A stretch of DNA of 64,000 bases from CAYNSB01 sp964399625 (GTDB taxonomy: Bacteria; Planctomycetota; Phycisphaerae; Phycisphaerales; UBA1924), in NCBI GenBank assembly GCA_964399625.1, contig CAYNSB010000012.1, positions 1-64,000 on the forward strand, given 5' to 3'. Shown here one piece after another: positions 1-8,295 of this stretch. Made by a program: the position numbers and the translations under genes. The notes under the pieces were generated by a model. It had not been told where the DNA came from. It saw only the letters and a program-made list of their open reading frames with translations, and made no database searches. Position 1 is the first letter of the stretch. Each line of letters opens with the position of its first letter.

Positions 1-597
1 GGCCTTGCCGACGTCGTACGCCTGCACGATGTTCGGGTGGTTCAGCTGCGCCGCCGCACGACCCTCCGCGTAGAACCGCTCGATGAACTGCGCGTTCTGC
101 GCGAACTTCCGCGGCAGCACCTTGATCGCCACCGTCCGGTCCAGGTTCAGCTGCTTGGCCTTGAACACCGTCGCCATCGCCCCCGCGCCCAGCTTCCCCA
201 GGATCTTGTACCCCGGGATCTTCTGCCCGCTCCGCTCGGCCTCGATGATCTGCTTCAGACGCGCCACCTGACGCTTGGTCACGTACTGGTGGTCCACCAG
301 CAACTGCACCAGCGACGCCTGGTTCTTCTCCTCACGAAGAGACTTGGCCTGCTCCAGGCAGTGCTGGACCTCCTCGGGCAGCGCCAGACCGTTGTCGATC
401 ACCAACCGCGCCACCAGCGTGTCGATGTTCGTCCCGCCCTTGGCGACCTCCTGCAGCGCCTCCTCGGCCTGCTCGATCGAGATCGGCGCCGCGGGCGGAC
501 GCGTGCTCCCCCCCATGCTGCCACCCGGGACGAGCGTGGACTCCTCCGAGCGCGACAGTCGCGATGTTTCGCTCAGATCTCGAGGTCCCGAGGTCAT
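1..597 (-). CDS. Ser/Thr protein kinase, N-terminal part (cut by window edge)
   Basis: The frame reads from an ATG at 597 down to base 1, so 199 N-terminal residues are visible and the rest lies outside the window. About 125 mostly helical residues precede a protein kinase N-lobe: glycine-rich loop LGAGAMATV near residues 137-145, the ATP-anchoring lysine of VAIK at residue 159, then the LNHPNIV stretch typical of this lobe. It should phosphorylate Ser/Thr residues of unknown partners. The activation loop and any membrane or sensor part cannot be seen. The family call is firm; the substrate is unknown. No clear ribosome binding site precedes the ATG, so the exact start is uncertain. Confidence 0.85.
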   Translation of the reverse strand, partial: MTSGPRDLSETSRLSRSEESTLVPGGSMGGSTRPPAAPISIEQAEEALQEVAKGGTNIDTLVARLVIDNGLALPEEVQHCLEQAKSLREEKNQASLVQLLVDHQYVTKRQVARLKQIIEAERSGQKIPGYKILGKLGAGAMATVFKAKQLNLDRTVAIKVLPRKFAQNAQFIERFYAEGRAAAQLNHPNIVQAYDVGKA

Positions 598-831
598 GCA
601 CGCCCCACAATGGGCGGCGCCGACCGGGGCACGAGCCGGGCGGGCCGCACTTGCGATGCACAGACGCTAAGGAATCCCGAACCGTCTGTCAATCGCCCGT
701 CGGCCCCGGGGCCGCCCTGCCCGCTACGCGGCACACCCACGGACGGTTCTGTTCCCGCGGCGCGTCAGGGAGTTATTGTCCATTCATCCCCGATCCGGGG
801 CGAGCGCCCCTGCGTACCGCCCAAGTGCCCC

Positions 832-1740
832 ATGACCAGACGCGCCTTCACGCTCATCGAGCTCCTCGTCGTGATCGCGGTCATCGCGATCCTCATCGCC
901 ATCCTGCTCCCCGCCATCGCCGGCGCCCGCCGATCCGGGCAGCGCACCGTCAGCCTCGCCAACCTCCGCTCCAACCACCAGCTCCTCATCCTCTACACCC
1001 AGGACCACAAGGATCAGATGCTCAACCCCTTCGTCGCCGATGCCTGCGGGCAGGCGAAGTACTGCGTCTACTACAACGCCGGCGCACCCTGCGATCCAAC
1101 CGCCCCGGTCTACAACTACTTCAGCGGCTTCTCCGAGCTCTTCGGCATGCACTGGGCCGGACACCTCTTCCTCGATGAGGACGGCGATGTGCATCGCCGG
1201 CACATGGCCAGTTCCTACGCCCCCAACGACCGCGTGATGCGAGCCTTCATCGCCAGCGATGCCTCCATCGACCTCTCCGCGTGGATCTCGCCCTCGTCGT
1301 ACTGGTACCCGCCCGTCTTCTACCAGACCGTGGAGAAATACTCGGGCGACACCCGCCCGCCCGACGCGTGGATCCCCGCGCGCAACCGCCTCGGGCAGAT
1401 CGTCTATCCCGCGAACAAGGTGCTCCTCTTCGAGCACCACGAGTTCGACAACCCCAAGCAGCCCCAGTGGAACGAGCCCGACGCCGCGCCCCTGTGCGTG
1501 AACGTGGACGGCTCGGCCCGCCCGATCGCCATCAAGTCCATCCTCGCCCTCCAGGCCGAGACGCGCCAAGACCGCACGCCCTCCAAGCTCCCCTGGCCCC
1601 TGGCGGATTTCGACTACAAGGACCAGATCATGGACGGCTGGCCGTACTACTTCGGCCCGAGCCACGGCTTCCACTGGACCTACGGCAAGCCCTCGTACTT
1701 CTTCATGACCCGCGACGGCATCCGCGGGCGCGACTTCTGA
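832..1740 (+). CDS. pseudopilin-like protein with type IV prepilin leader
   Basis: A 302-residue protein starting MTRRA followed by FTLIELLVV and a single N-terminal hydrophobic helix, the hallmark of class III signal peptides cut by prepilin peptidase and of type II secretion pseudopilins. The residue before the predicted cut is Ala5, not the usual Gly. The rest is a soluble, Trp/Tyr-rich periplasmic domain with a VNVDGS motif near residues 223-228, like the C-terminal H-x9-DG region of planctomycete DUF1559-type proteins (family knowledge). The start was chosen because the leader must be N-terminal; an upstream in-frame extension would bury it. It stands alone, with no secretion genes beside it, so its machine is unknown. 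Confidence 0.85.
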   Translation: MTRRAFTLIELLVVIAVIAILIAILLPAIAGARRSGQRTVSLANLRSNHQLLILYTQDHKDQMLNPFVADACGQAKYCVYYNAGAPCDPTAPVYNYFSGFSELFGMHWAGHLFLDEDGDVHRRHMASSYAPNDRVMRAFIASDASIDLSAWISPSSYWYPPVFYQTVEKYSGDTRPPDAWIPARNRLGQIVYPANKVLLFEHHEFDNPKQPQWNEPDAAPLCVNVDGSARPIAIKSILALQAETRQDRTPSKLPWPLADFDYKDQIMDGWPYYFGPSHGFHWTYGKPSYFFMTRDGIRGRDF

Positions 1741-1781
1741 TCCGCGCCCCATTCGCCGCCCCGTCGCCCACCGCCTCGCCC

Positions 1782-1816
1782 AAACGAAAACGCCCGCGAG
1801 CGACCCGCGGGCGTTT
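1782..1816 (-). terminator. intrinsic terminator after the sorting-signal protein gene
   Basis: Arms 1788-1798 and 1806-1816 are perfect 11-base complements around a 7-base loop; read on the minus strand the stem is followed by a T-rich run (1787-1782). It sits 23 bases past the stop of the gene ending at 1839 and also separates it from the convergent pseudopilin gene. Confidence 0.85.
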
Positions 1817-1838
1817 GGTCACGAGATTTCTCGATCGC

Positions 1839-2870
1839 TCACCGGCGACGACGGGCCGCCATCAGCCCGCCAAGCCCCAGCAGCGCCACAGCGCCCGGCG
1901 CGGGAATCGTCGTCTCGCTGATGAAGTTCGCGTTCACGTTCGTGCCGAAAGCGCCCGTCACGCCCGTGGACGTGCTCGCCCCCGTGTCCCACACGAACAC
2001 GCCGTCGCCCTTGGTGAACAAGATCTTCCCGTTGCCCAGGCGGAAGCCCGAGCGCGGCCCGAGCCCCGTGGCCCACAGCGGATTCTGCGATGCGTCCGTG
2101 TTGAGGAACGCGCCCGTCGTCGCGTCCATCTCAAAGAGGCCCGAGTTCGTGTTGTTCAGGATGTTGATGAACCCGCCCACGATCAGGTTGCCGTTGGGCT
2201 CAACCGTGATCTGCTGCGGGCCCAGCAGACCCGGCGGCGTGCTGTTGTTGACCTTCGAGTAGAAGTTCCCCAGGAAGTTCCCCGCCGTGTCGTACTTGTC
2301 GATCCGGCTGAACGTCGTCCCGTTGATGCCCGAGCCGTAGTTCGACACGTACAGATTGCCGCCGACGTTCTGGACATCCCAGGGGGTGTTCTGGTTGGGC
2401 TGGCTCATCGTGAAGGCGGTGGTGACGGCGAGCGTGTTGATGTCGATCTTCATCACGGCATTGCCGAAGCCGCTGGTGCCGGCGGCGTTCGTGACGAACA
2501 TCGAGTTGCCCACGAGCTCCATCCCGCGCAGGTTGCTGAAGTTCGTCACCCCGTCGCCCGTGATCGCCGGCAGGAACCCGCCCGTCTGGAAGTCGTAGCG
2601 GAACACCTTGTTCGCCACCTGGTCGCAGATCCACACCTGGTTGCCCACCTGGATCGCCTCGCGCGGCGTCTGGAACACGTTGTTCGCGTCGCCCACGATG
2701 AAGTTGCGGTTCACCAGCGAGCCGTCGCTCTTGTTGAACAGCATGATGCTGCGGACGTTGCCGCCGCTCGTGCTGCTCGAGAAGTTCGGGACCATCAGGA
2801 AGTTGCCGCCCAGCGACATCGCCCCGCCGCTCACCCCCGCCACGATCGCCGCCAACACACCGATCTTCAT
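1839..2870 (-). CDS. secreted beta-propeller-like protein with C-terminal sorting signal
   Basis: A 343-residue exported protein: signal peptide at residues 1 to about 20 (MKIGVLAAIVAG), a body of repeated beta-strand blocks in which G-N-(I/L)-x-V and D-K-(F/Y) patterns recur, resembling NHL/SMP-30-type propellers, and a C-terminal tripartite signal: IPAPGAV, a hydrophobic helix, then RRRR. This is the PEP-CTERM architecture with PAP instead of PEP; family members are processed by an exosortase and go to the cell surface. The ATG follows GAGGAGAG by 5 bases, so the start is secure. The propeller assignment is inferred from pattern only. Confidence 0.8.
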   Translation of the reverse strand: MKIGVLAAIVAGVSGGAMSLGGNFLMVPNFSSSTSGGNVRSIMLFNKSDGSLVNRNFIVGDANNVFQTPREAIQVGNQVWICDQVANKVFRYDFQTGGFLPAITGDGVTNFSNLRGMELVGNSMFVTNAAGTSGFGNAVMKIDINTLAVTTAFTMSQPNQNTPWDVQNVGGNLYVSNYGSGINGTTFSRIDKYDTAGNFLGNFYSKVNNSTPPGLLGPQQITVEPNGNLIVGGFINILNNTNSGLFEMDATTGAFLNTDASQNPLWATGLGPRSGFRLGNGKILFTKGDGVFVWDTGASTSTGVTGAFGTNVNANFISETTIPAPGAVALLGLGGLMAARRRR

Positions 2871-3143
2871 GTTCGCTCTCCTCAGCGTGCACCAACACCC
2901 TCAACGCCCGCGGAGCAACGCCCCGCAAGCGCGACCACGACCGCGCCCCATGGGCACGGCCGGTCCAAAGTTGTCAAAGGGGGTCTTGTCTCTCTGCGAT
3001 CCCGCCTCTGACCACCCGGAACCTAGTGCTTTGTGAAGAGCGTGTCAACGGACTTTCCGGCAAGTTTGGGGGGAGAACCCCAACTTCCTCCAATCTGGGT
3101 CGCACTCCCTACCAAAGATCATGGTTCAACGGGAGAAACACCC

Positions 3144-3860
3144 ATGACCTCCACCCCCCGCCGTGCCCCGAAGGTCGCCGTCGTTCTCTGTGGCTCGGGG
3201 CGGGCCGATGGGTCCGAGATCCACGAGTCGGTCTCGTGCCTCATCCACCTCGCCCGCCTGGGAGCCTCGTACTCCTGCTTCGCCCCCGACGCGCCCCAGC
3301 GCGAGGTCGTGGACCACCTCACGGGCCAGCCGGCCGCCGAGACGCGCAACCAGCTCGTCGAGGCCGCACGGATCGCGCGGGGCGACATCAAGCCCCTCGC
3401 CTCGCTGGACCCCGCCGCCTTCGACGCCGTCGTCTTCCCGGGCGGCTTCGGCGCCGCCAAGAACCTCTGCACGTTCGCCGCCGACGGCGCCAACTGCTCC
3501 GTCATCCCCGATGTCGAGCGCATCGTCCGCGCCTTCCACGAGTCGAAGAAGCCCATCGCCATGTGCTGCATCGCGCCCGTCATCGGCGCCAAGGTCCTGG
3601 GCACCAAGGCCAAGGGCCCGGGCGTGCGCGTCACCGTCGGCGATGACGCGGGCGTGGGCGCCGCCATCGCCTCCTGGGGCTCCACCTCCATCACCACGCC
3701 CGTTGATCGCGCCTGCACCGACGACGCCAACCGCATCGCCAGCGCCCCCGCGTACATGTACGCCAAGGCCAACCCGCACGAGGTCTACGAGGGCATCGGC
3801 CGCATGATCGAGTCGGCCCTGGGGATGATCAATCCAGATCGAGCAATCGGTACGCTCTAG
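3144..3860 (+). CDS. elbB: ElbB-like DJ-1/PfpI superfamily glyoxalase
   Basis: A 238-residue protein matching the ElbB family of the DJ-1/PfpI fold, annotated as isoprenoid biosynthesis glyoxalase. Visible signatures: PGGFGAAKNL near residues 99-108 and AMCCIAPV with the nucleophile-elbow cysteine at 141 or 142. Family knowledge gives glyoxalase III-like activity on small dicarbonyls; a direct role in isoprenoid synthesis is not proven. The start ATG at 3144 follows GGGAGA; the frame is open upstream, but that extension is low-complexity and lacks homology. A prenyl diphosphate synthase gene lies 2.2 kb downstream, which may be coincidence. Confidence 0.85.
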   Translation: MTSTPRRAPKVAVVLCGSGRADGSEIHESVSCLIHLARLGASYSCFAPDAPQREVVDHLTGQPAAETRNQLVEAARIARGDIKPLASLDPAAFDAVVFPGGFGAAKNLCTFAADGANCSVIPDVERIVRAFHESKKPIAMCCIAPVIGAKVLGTKAKGPGVRVTVGDDAGVGAAIASWGSTSITTPVDRACTDDANRIASAPAYMYAKANPHEVYEGIGRMIESALGMINPDRAIGTL

Positions 3861-3873
3861 CCTCCGTGCCTCC

Positions 3874-4899
3874 GTGACTGCGCCACCCACCGATGACCGC
3901 GGCTCACCCATCCGCGTCCTCACGCCCAAGGACATCACCCGCGCCGCGGCAGGCCCCGACCCAGCCCGCGCCGCGCTCGCCAAGCGACTTGCGATCTTGG
4001 CTGGCGTGGAAGCGCGGCGCACGTCATTCCTCCATTTGACCCGCACGGATATCGCCGCAGCGCTGTGGCTCTTGGGCAACATCGCAGTGGCCTTCACGCC
4101 CCTTCGCAACGTTCCGTACTTCCTCGCCATCACTTTCTGGGGTGGAATCGCCGTCCTGATCGCCCTCTCGTCCATGCTCTCACGCGGCACGCTTGGACCA
4201 CGCATCGCAGCGACAGCCGTGTCCGAAGGCATTTGCGGTCAGTGCTGCTACAGCCTGCGCGGGCTGCCCGCACATCCGGCGGACGGATGCCTCGTGTGCT
4301 CCGAGTGTGGTGCCGCCTGGAACGCCGCTCGCGTCACCCGCCCCATCTGGCTCTCCGACGATGCCGCGCGCCCCACCGATGCGTCCCTCGCGCGCGAACG
4401 TCTTGGCGCCGACGAACGCGGCCGATTGATGGTCCTCCCGGATTCACGTCTACGGCAGATCGACCCCGTCGTACGAGCCGAGCTGCCGCGGCGCGTCATC
4501 GCTGCGGTGTCCAGATGTGCAAGGATCCACGGCTTCCGACGCCGCCTCGCCGTCGCGCTCGTGTTCCTTGCGATCGCCGGCCTGTGCGCGTTGCTCGCAA
4601 TAGGCACTTTCTTTCGAGTGGCATTTCCATCCCCAGACTACACACCCGAATCGTCGTACCTGTATCTATCAGGCCTTTTTCTGGTCTTGATGGCAGGGTT
4701 CCTGCTCTGCTGTGTGAAGCAACTTCAAAGTGATGCGTTCATTGGTCCCGAGCATGCATCCCGCGCCCTCGCCCGCCACGGCTTCTGCGGCTGTTGCGCC
4801 AAACCCATCGCCGACCTCCCCCCCGACCCCGGCGGCCTGATCACCTGCCCCGCCTGCGGCGCGGCGTGGAAGCCCAGCTCGCCCTCCGATCTCTCGTGA
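3874..4899 (+). CDS. membrane protein with two zinc ribbons (tandem paralog 1)
   Basis: A 341-residue protein of unknown function. It has two hydrophobic pairs (about residues 55-100 and 225-282) and two zinc-ribbon-like cysteine sets: CGQCCYSLRG followed by CSECG (about 121-145), and CGCCAKPIADLPP followed by CPACG (305 to about 328). The ribbons probably face the cytoplasm, between and after the helix pairs. The GTG start is chosen because it aligns residue for residue with the ATG of the next gene, a tandem duplicate. The first and last parts are nearly identical at DNA level between the copies and the middle has diverged. No function can be named; a third small ribbon protein at 58257-58745 is similar in style. 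Confidence 0.75.
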   Translation: MTAPPTDDRGSPIRVLTPKDITRAAAGPDPARAALAKRLAILAGVEARRTSFLHLTRTDIAAALWLLGNIAVAFTPLRNVPYFLAITFWGGIAVLIALSSMLSRGTLGPRIAATAVSEGICGQCCYSLRGLPAHPADGCLVCSECGAAWNAARVTRPIWLSDDAARPTDASLARERLGADERGRLMVLPDSRLRQIDPVVRAELPRRVIAAVSRCARIHGFRRRLAVALVFLAIAGLCALLAIGTFFRVAFPSPDYTPESSYLYLSGLFLVLMAGFLLCCVKQLQSDAFIGPEHASRALARHGFCGCCAKPIADLPPDPGGLITCPACGAAWKPSSPSDLS

Positions 4900-4918
4900 G
4901 AACACCGCCCGTCCTTGC

Positions 4919-4924
4919 TAGTCT
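4919..4924 (+). promoter_or_regulatory. leaderless-type -10 box for the 4931 gene
   Basis: TAGTCT ends 6 bases before the ATG at 4931. With normal -10 to +1 spacing, transcription would begin at or next to the start codon. Confidence 0.55.
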
Positions 4925-4930
4925 GGAGCG

Positions 4931-6046
4931 ATGGCCATGCCGTCGGTCGACGATCGCCAGCAGCCCATCCGCGTTCTCACGCCCAAGGACATCACCCGCG
5001 CCGCGGCAGGCCCCGACCCAGCCCGGGCCGCGCTCGCCAAGCGACTCAAACGGGCAACGCGCGCCGAGTCCCGCCGATGGTCGCCCCAGACTGTTCTGCT
5101 CAGCATCATCGCACTTGTGCTGTGGATCGGCGCGAACCTGATCGTGGCGTTCACGAACTTCAGGTACCTCACACTCGCGCGTCCCTTCGTCTTCTGGGGC
5201 GGAATCTTCGCGATCACGATCACCGCCCGTATCCTGGCGCGCCGGCGCATCACCGCCAACATCGCCGCCACCGCCGTCTCCGAAGGTCTGTGCGGGCAGT
5301 GCTGCTACAGCCTTCAGGGACAGCCCACTAATCCCGCCGATGGCTGCGTCGTGTGCTCCGAGTGCGGCGCGGCGTGGAAGGCCGTCCGCATCACACGCCC
5401 GCTTTGGAGCACGCCCGAACGCGACGCCACGCCGCGCTCCTTTGGTGCTCGCTTCCACGCAGCGATGCGCCGATTCGTGGGGCTTGTCCCGTCCGCCGAG
5501 AGCCTCCTCGGTCCGGACGAGCGCGGGCGAATCATGCCACTCCCGGACTCGCGCCTGCGCTTGCTCCCCACGACGGCGCGAGCGGCAATTCCGACCGAGG
5601 CTGCGCGGTCCATCACCCGAAGCGCGCGAGAGAGCGGCTTCGTCGGCCGCGTGCTCATCGCGATCGTCATCTTCTCCATCGGGGCGCTCTTTCTGATCGG
5701 AGGGATTACGTCGCTCTACTCGTACATCGAGCAGGTCCGCCTGAACCGGATGCCCGATGGCGTCGAGTTTCTCGCCGTCGTGCTCTTCTTCTTCACGACC
5801 GTCTTTATCGTCGCGGGAATCTCTAAGCTCCGCGGCCACTCCTTCCTCTCACCGCAGAGCACCGCCCGCGCCCTCGCCCGCTACGGCTTCTGCGGCTGTT
5901 GCGCCGAACCCATCGCCGACCTTCCCCCCGACCCCGACGGCCTGATCACCTGCCCCGCCTGCGGCGCGGCGTGGAAGCCGCCGCCGCGCGCGCCCGGCGC
6001 TGCGTCCGCCAGTCCCAACGCCGAACCCCACACGCCGACCACCTGA
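4931..6046 (+). CDS. membrane protein with two zinc ribbons (tandem paralog 2)
   Basis: A 371-residue duplicate of the preceding gene, 31 bases downstream. Same plan: conserved N-terminus PIRVLTPKDITRAAAG, a helix pair, the ribbon CGQCCYSLQG/CSECG, a longer charged loop, a second helix pair near residues 235-300, and the C-terminal ribbon CGCCAEPIADLPP/CPACG, then a Pro/Ala-rich tail. The near-perfect conservation of both ends with a diverged middle suggests gene conversion or that the ends are the functional binding parts. A -10 box 6 bases upstream of the ATG suggests its own leaderless promoter. A second ATG lies two codons in. Function unknown. Confidence 0.75.
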   Translation: MAMPSVDDRQQPIRVLTPKDITRAAAGPDPARAALAKRLKRATRAESRRWSPQTVLLSIIALVLWIGANLIVAFTNFRYLTLARPFVFWGGIFAITITARILARRRITANIAATAVSEGLCGQCCYSLQGQPTNPADGCVVCSECGAAWKAVRITRPLWSTPERDATPRSFGARFHAAMRRFVGLVPSAESLLGPDERGRIMPLPDSRLRLLPTTARAAIPTEAARSITRSARESGFVGRVLIAIVIFSIGALFLIGGITSLYSYIEQVRLNRMPDGVEFLAVVLFFFTTVFIVAGISKLRGHSFLSPQSTARALARYGFCGCCAEPIADLPPDPDGLITCPACGAAWKPPPRAPGAASASPNAEPHTPTT

Positions 6047-6054
6047 TCGCTCCC

Positions 6055-6060
6055 TAGCCT
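6055..6060 (+). promoter_or_regulatory. leaderless-type -10 box for the prenyl synthase gene
   Basis: TAGCCT ends 6 bases before the ATG at 6067; the six spacer bases contain no ribosome binding site. Confidence 0.55.
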
Positions 6061-6066
6061 CCCGCG

Positions 6067-7134
6067 ATGTCTTCTCCCATCCCCTTCCTCGATCTGCCCA
6101 AGCAATGCCTCCCCGTTGCGGAGGCCGTGCACGCCGCACTCGAACGCGTCACCCAGCGGTTCGATCGCCAACTCGAGTCCGATCTTCCGCCCGTGGCCCG
6201 CCTCGTCCGCCACGTCGAGCACTACCGCGGCAAGATGCTCCGCCCCATGCTCACGCTCGTGAGCGGGCTCGCCACCGCCACGCCCCCGCCCTCCGCATCG
6301 CCCCGTCCGTCCATCGCTCCGACCCTCACCGACGCCCACACCACCCTCGCCGCCGTGTGCGAGATGATCCACATGGCCACCCTCGTCCACGACGACGTGC
6401 TCGACGATGCCGACACACGACGCAAGGGCGACACCGTCAACCGCCTCCACGGCAACGAGACCGCCGTCATCCTCGGCGACTACCTCATCGCCTCCTCCTA
6501 CCACCTCTGCTCGCAGCTCAACCGCCCCGAGGTCTCCCTCCGCGTCGCGCACGTCGCCATGACGCTCTGCGCCGGCGAGCTCCTCCAGCTCTCCCACCGC
6601 GAGGACTTCTCCCTCGACGAGCCCACCTACTTCGAGATCATCGAGCGCAAGACCGCCTCGCTCATCGCCCTCGCCTGCCGCCTGGGCGCCGCCGCCTCCG
6701 ACGCCGCCGAAGACACCTGCGCCCGCCTCGATCGCTTCGGACGCGCCGTGGGCATGGCCTTCCAGATCCAGGACGACATCCTCGATCTCACCGGCCGCGC
6801 CGCCACCCTCGGCAAACCCGTGGGAAAGGACCTGGAAAAGGGCAAGCTCACCCTCCCGCTGATCCACCACCTTGCCCACGCCGCGCCGGCCCAGCGCGGC
6901 GCCTCCCTCCGCCTGCTCGAGCGCGCCGCCAAGGCCCAACCGTCCGAGGACTCCCGCGCCGCCGCGACGGACCTGGTCCGCGCCGTCGAGGGCACGCACT
7001 CGCTCGCGCACGCGCGGCACGTCGCGCACGACTTCGTCGCCCGCGCCAAGGACGAGCTCGCCCCGCTCCCGCCCACGCCCGCCAAGGACCTGCTGCTCAT
7101 CCTCGCCGAGGCCGCGATCGGAAGATCGGCCTAA
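6067..7134 (+). CDS. trans-polyprenyl diphosphate synthase (IspB/HepT-like)
   Basis: A 355-residue prenyltransferase that extends an allylic diphosphate with isopentenyl diphosphate, most likely making the long side chain of a quinone. Both aspartate-rich motifs are present: DDVLD at 109-113 (with the following ADTRR) and DDILD at 236-240, plus GKMLRP near the N-terminus and GKPVGKDLEKGKLTLP after the second motif. Length and all-helical character fit the family. Chain length cannot be read with certainty. It is followed after 8 bases by asd, with no pathway link. The start is the ATG at 6067, just after a TAGCCT box. Confidence 0.92.
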   Translation: MSSPIPFLDLPKQCLPVAEAVHAALERVTQRFDRQLESDLPPVARLVRHVEHYRGKMLRPMLTLVSGLATATPPPSASPRPSIAPTLTDAHTTLAAVCEMIHMATLVHDDVLDDADTRRKGDTVNRLHGNETAVILGDYLIASSYHLCSQLNRPEVSLRVAHVAMTLCAGELLQLSHREDFSLDEPTYFEIIERKTASLIALACRLGAAASDAAEDTCARLDRFGRAVGMAFQIQDDILDLTGRAATLGKPVGKDLEKGKLTLPLIHHLAHAAPAQRGASLRLLERAAKAQPSEDSRAAATDLVRAVEGTHSLAHARHVAHDFVARAKDELAPLPPTPAKDLLLILAEAAIGRSA

Positions 7135-7142
7135 AACTCGGG

Positions 7143-8195
7143 ATGCCCCTCAACACCAAGCCCCACGTCGCGATCCTCGGCGCCACCGGCGCCGTCGGCG
7201 CCGAGACCCTCCGCATCCTCGAGCAGCGAAACTTCCCTCTCGCCTCCCTGCGCCTGCTCGCCTCCGCGCGCTCCGCCGGCAAGCAGGTCCCTTTCAAGGG
7301 CCAATCGCTCACGATCCAGGAGCTCGGCGCCGACTCCTTCAAGGGCATCGACCTCGCCTTCTTCGCCGCGGGCTCCGAGACCTCCAAGCAGTTCGCCCCC
7401 ATCGCCCGCGCCGCAGGATGCACGATCATCGACAAGTCCTCCGCCTTCCGCGCCGATGCCGACAAGCCCCTGGTCATCCCCGAGGTGAACCCCCGCGCCC
7501 TCGCCGGCCTCGCGCCAGGCTCGATCGTCGCCGTGCCTAACTGCTCGACGATCATCCTCCTCATCGCCCTCGAGCCGCTGCGCGCCGCGCTGGGCGTCGA
7601 GCGCGTCGTCGTCTCCACCTACCAGTCCGCCTCGGGCGCTGGCGCCGCCGCCATGGACGAGCTCGAGTCCCAGACCCGCGACGTGCTCGCCGGCAAGCCC
7701 GCCGTCCCCCGCGTCTTCAAGGAGCCCTGCGCCTTCAACGTCTTCTCGCACGACTCGGCGATCAACCCCGCCACGGGACTCAACGCCGAGGAAGCCAAGT
7801 TCACCAGCGAGACCCGCAAGATCTGGGGCGACCCCAGCGTGAAGATCAACGCCACGTGCGTGCGCGTCGGCGTCATGCGCTCGCACTCCGAGTCCGTCTG
7901 CTTGACGCTCAAGACTCCCGCCGCCGAGGCCCGCGTCCGCGAGCTGCTCGCCAAGGGCGCCGCCCTCACCGTCGTCGACGATCGCGCGGGCAACAAGTTC
8001 CCAACGCCCCTCAAGGCCGCCGGGGGCGACTCCGTCCTCGTCGGCCGCATCCGCCCCGACGACACGCAGGAATCAGCCAGCGTCAACGGCCAACCCGCCC
8101 ACCGCGGGTTCAACCTCTTCATCTCCGGCGATCAGCTCCGCCTCGGCGCCGCCCTCACCGCAGTCAAGATCGCCGAATTGATCGCAAAGGGTTGA
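7143..8195 (+). CDS. asd: aspartate-semialdehyde dehydrogenase
   Basis: A 350-residue NADP-dependent dehydrogenase that reduces aspartyl phosphate to aspartate semialdehyde, the branch point for lysine/diaminopimelate, threonine and methionine. Visible: the nucleotide-binding loop GATGAVG at 13-19, SSAFR, the catalytic cysteine C134 in VPNCSTI, and the conserved EEAKFTSETRKI stretch of the substrate domain. Full length for the family. The ATG at 7143 is 8 bases after the prenyl synthase stop, so the two may be co-transcribed; a weak TAAAAC box 5 bases upstream of the ATG could also serve as a leaderless promoter. Confidence 0.95.
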   Translation: MPLNTKPHVAILGATGAVGAETLRILEQRNFPLASLRLLASARSAGKQVPFKGQSLTIQELGADSFKGIDLAFFAAGSETSKQFAPIARAAGCTIIDKSSAFRADADKPLVIPEVNPRALAGLAPGSIVAVPNCSTIILLIALEPLRAALGVERVVVSTYQSASGAGAAAMDELESQTRDVLAGKPAVPRVFKEPCAFNVFSHDSAINPATGLNAEEAKFTSETRKIWGDPSVKINATCVRVGVMRSHSESVCLTLKTPAAEARVRELLAKGAALTVVDDRAGNKFPTPLKAAGGDSVLVGRIRPDDTQESASVNGQPAHRGFNLFISGDQLRLGAALTAVKIAELIAKG

Positions 8196-8295
8196 ACGTG
8201 CGCCGCAGGGGCGCTCCGGGCGCACCGTGATCAACCCGCGTCAGATCAGGAAACGCGCGAACCACGACCGGGGCCGCGTCTCAGTGGTGAAGCCC

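Noticed and set aside
1281..3011. Long plus-strand open frame overlapping the pseudopilin and sorting-signal genes
   Set aside because: Arg/Pro/His-rich composition and overlap with two confident genes in other frames.
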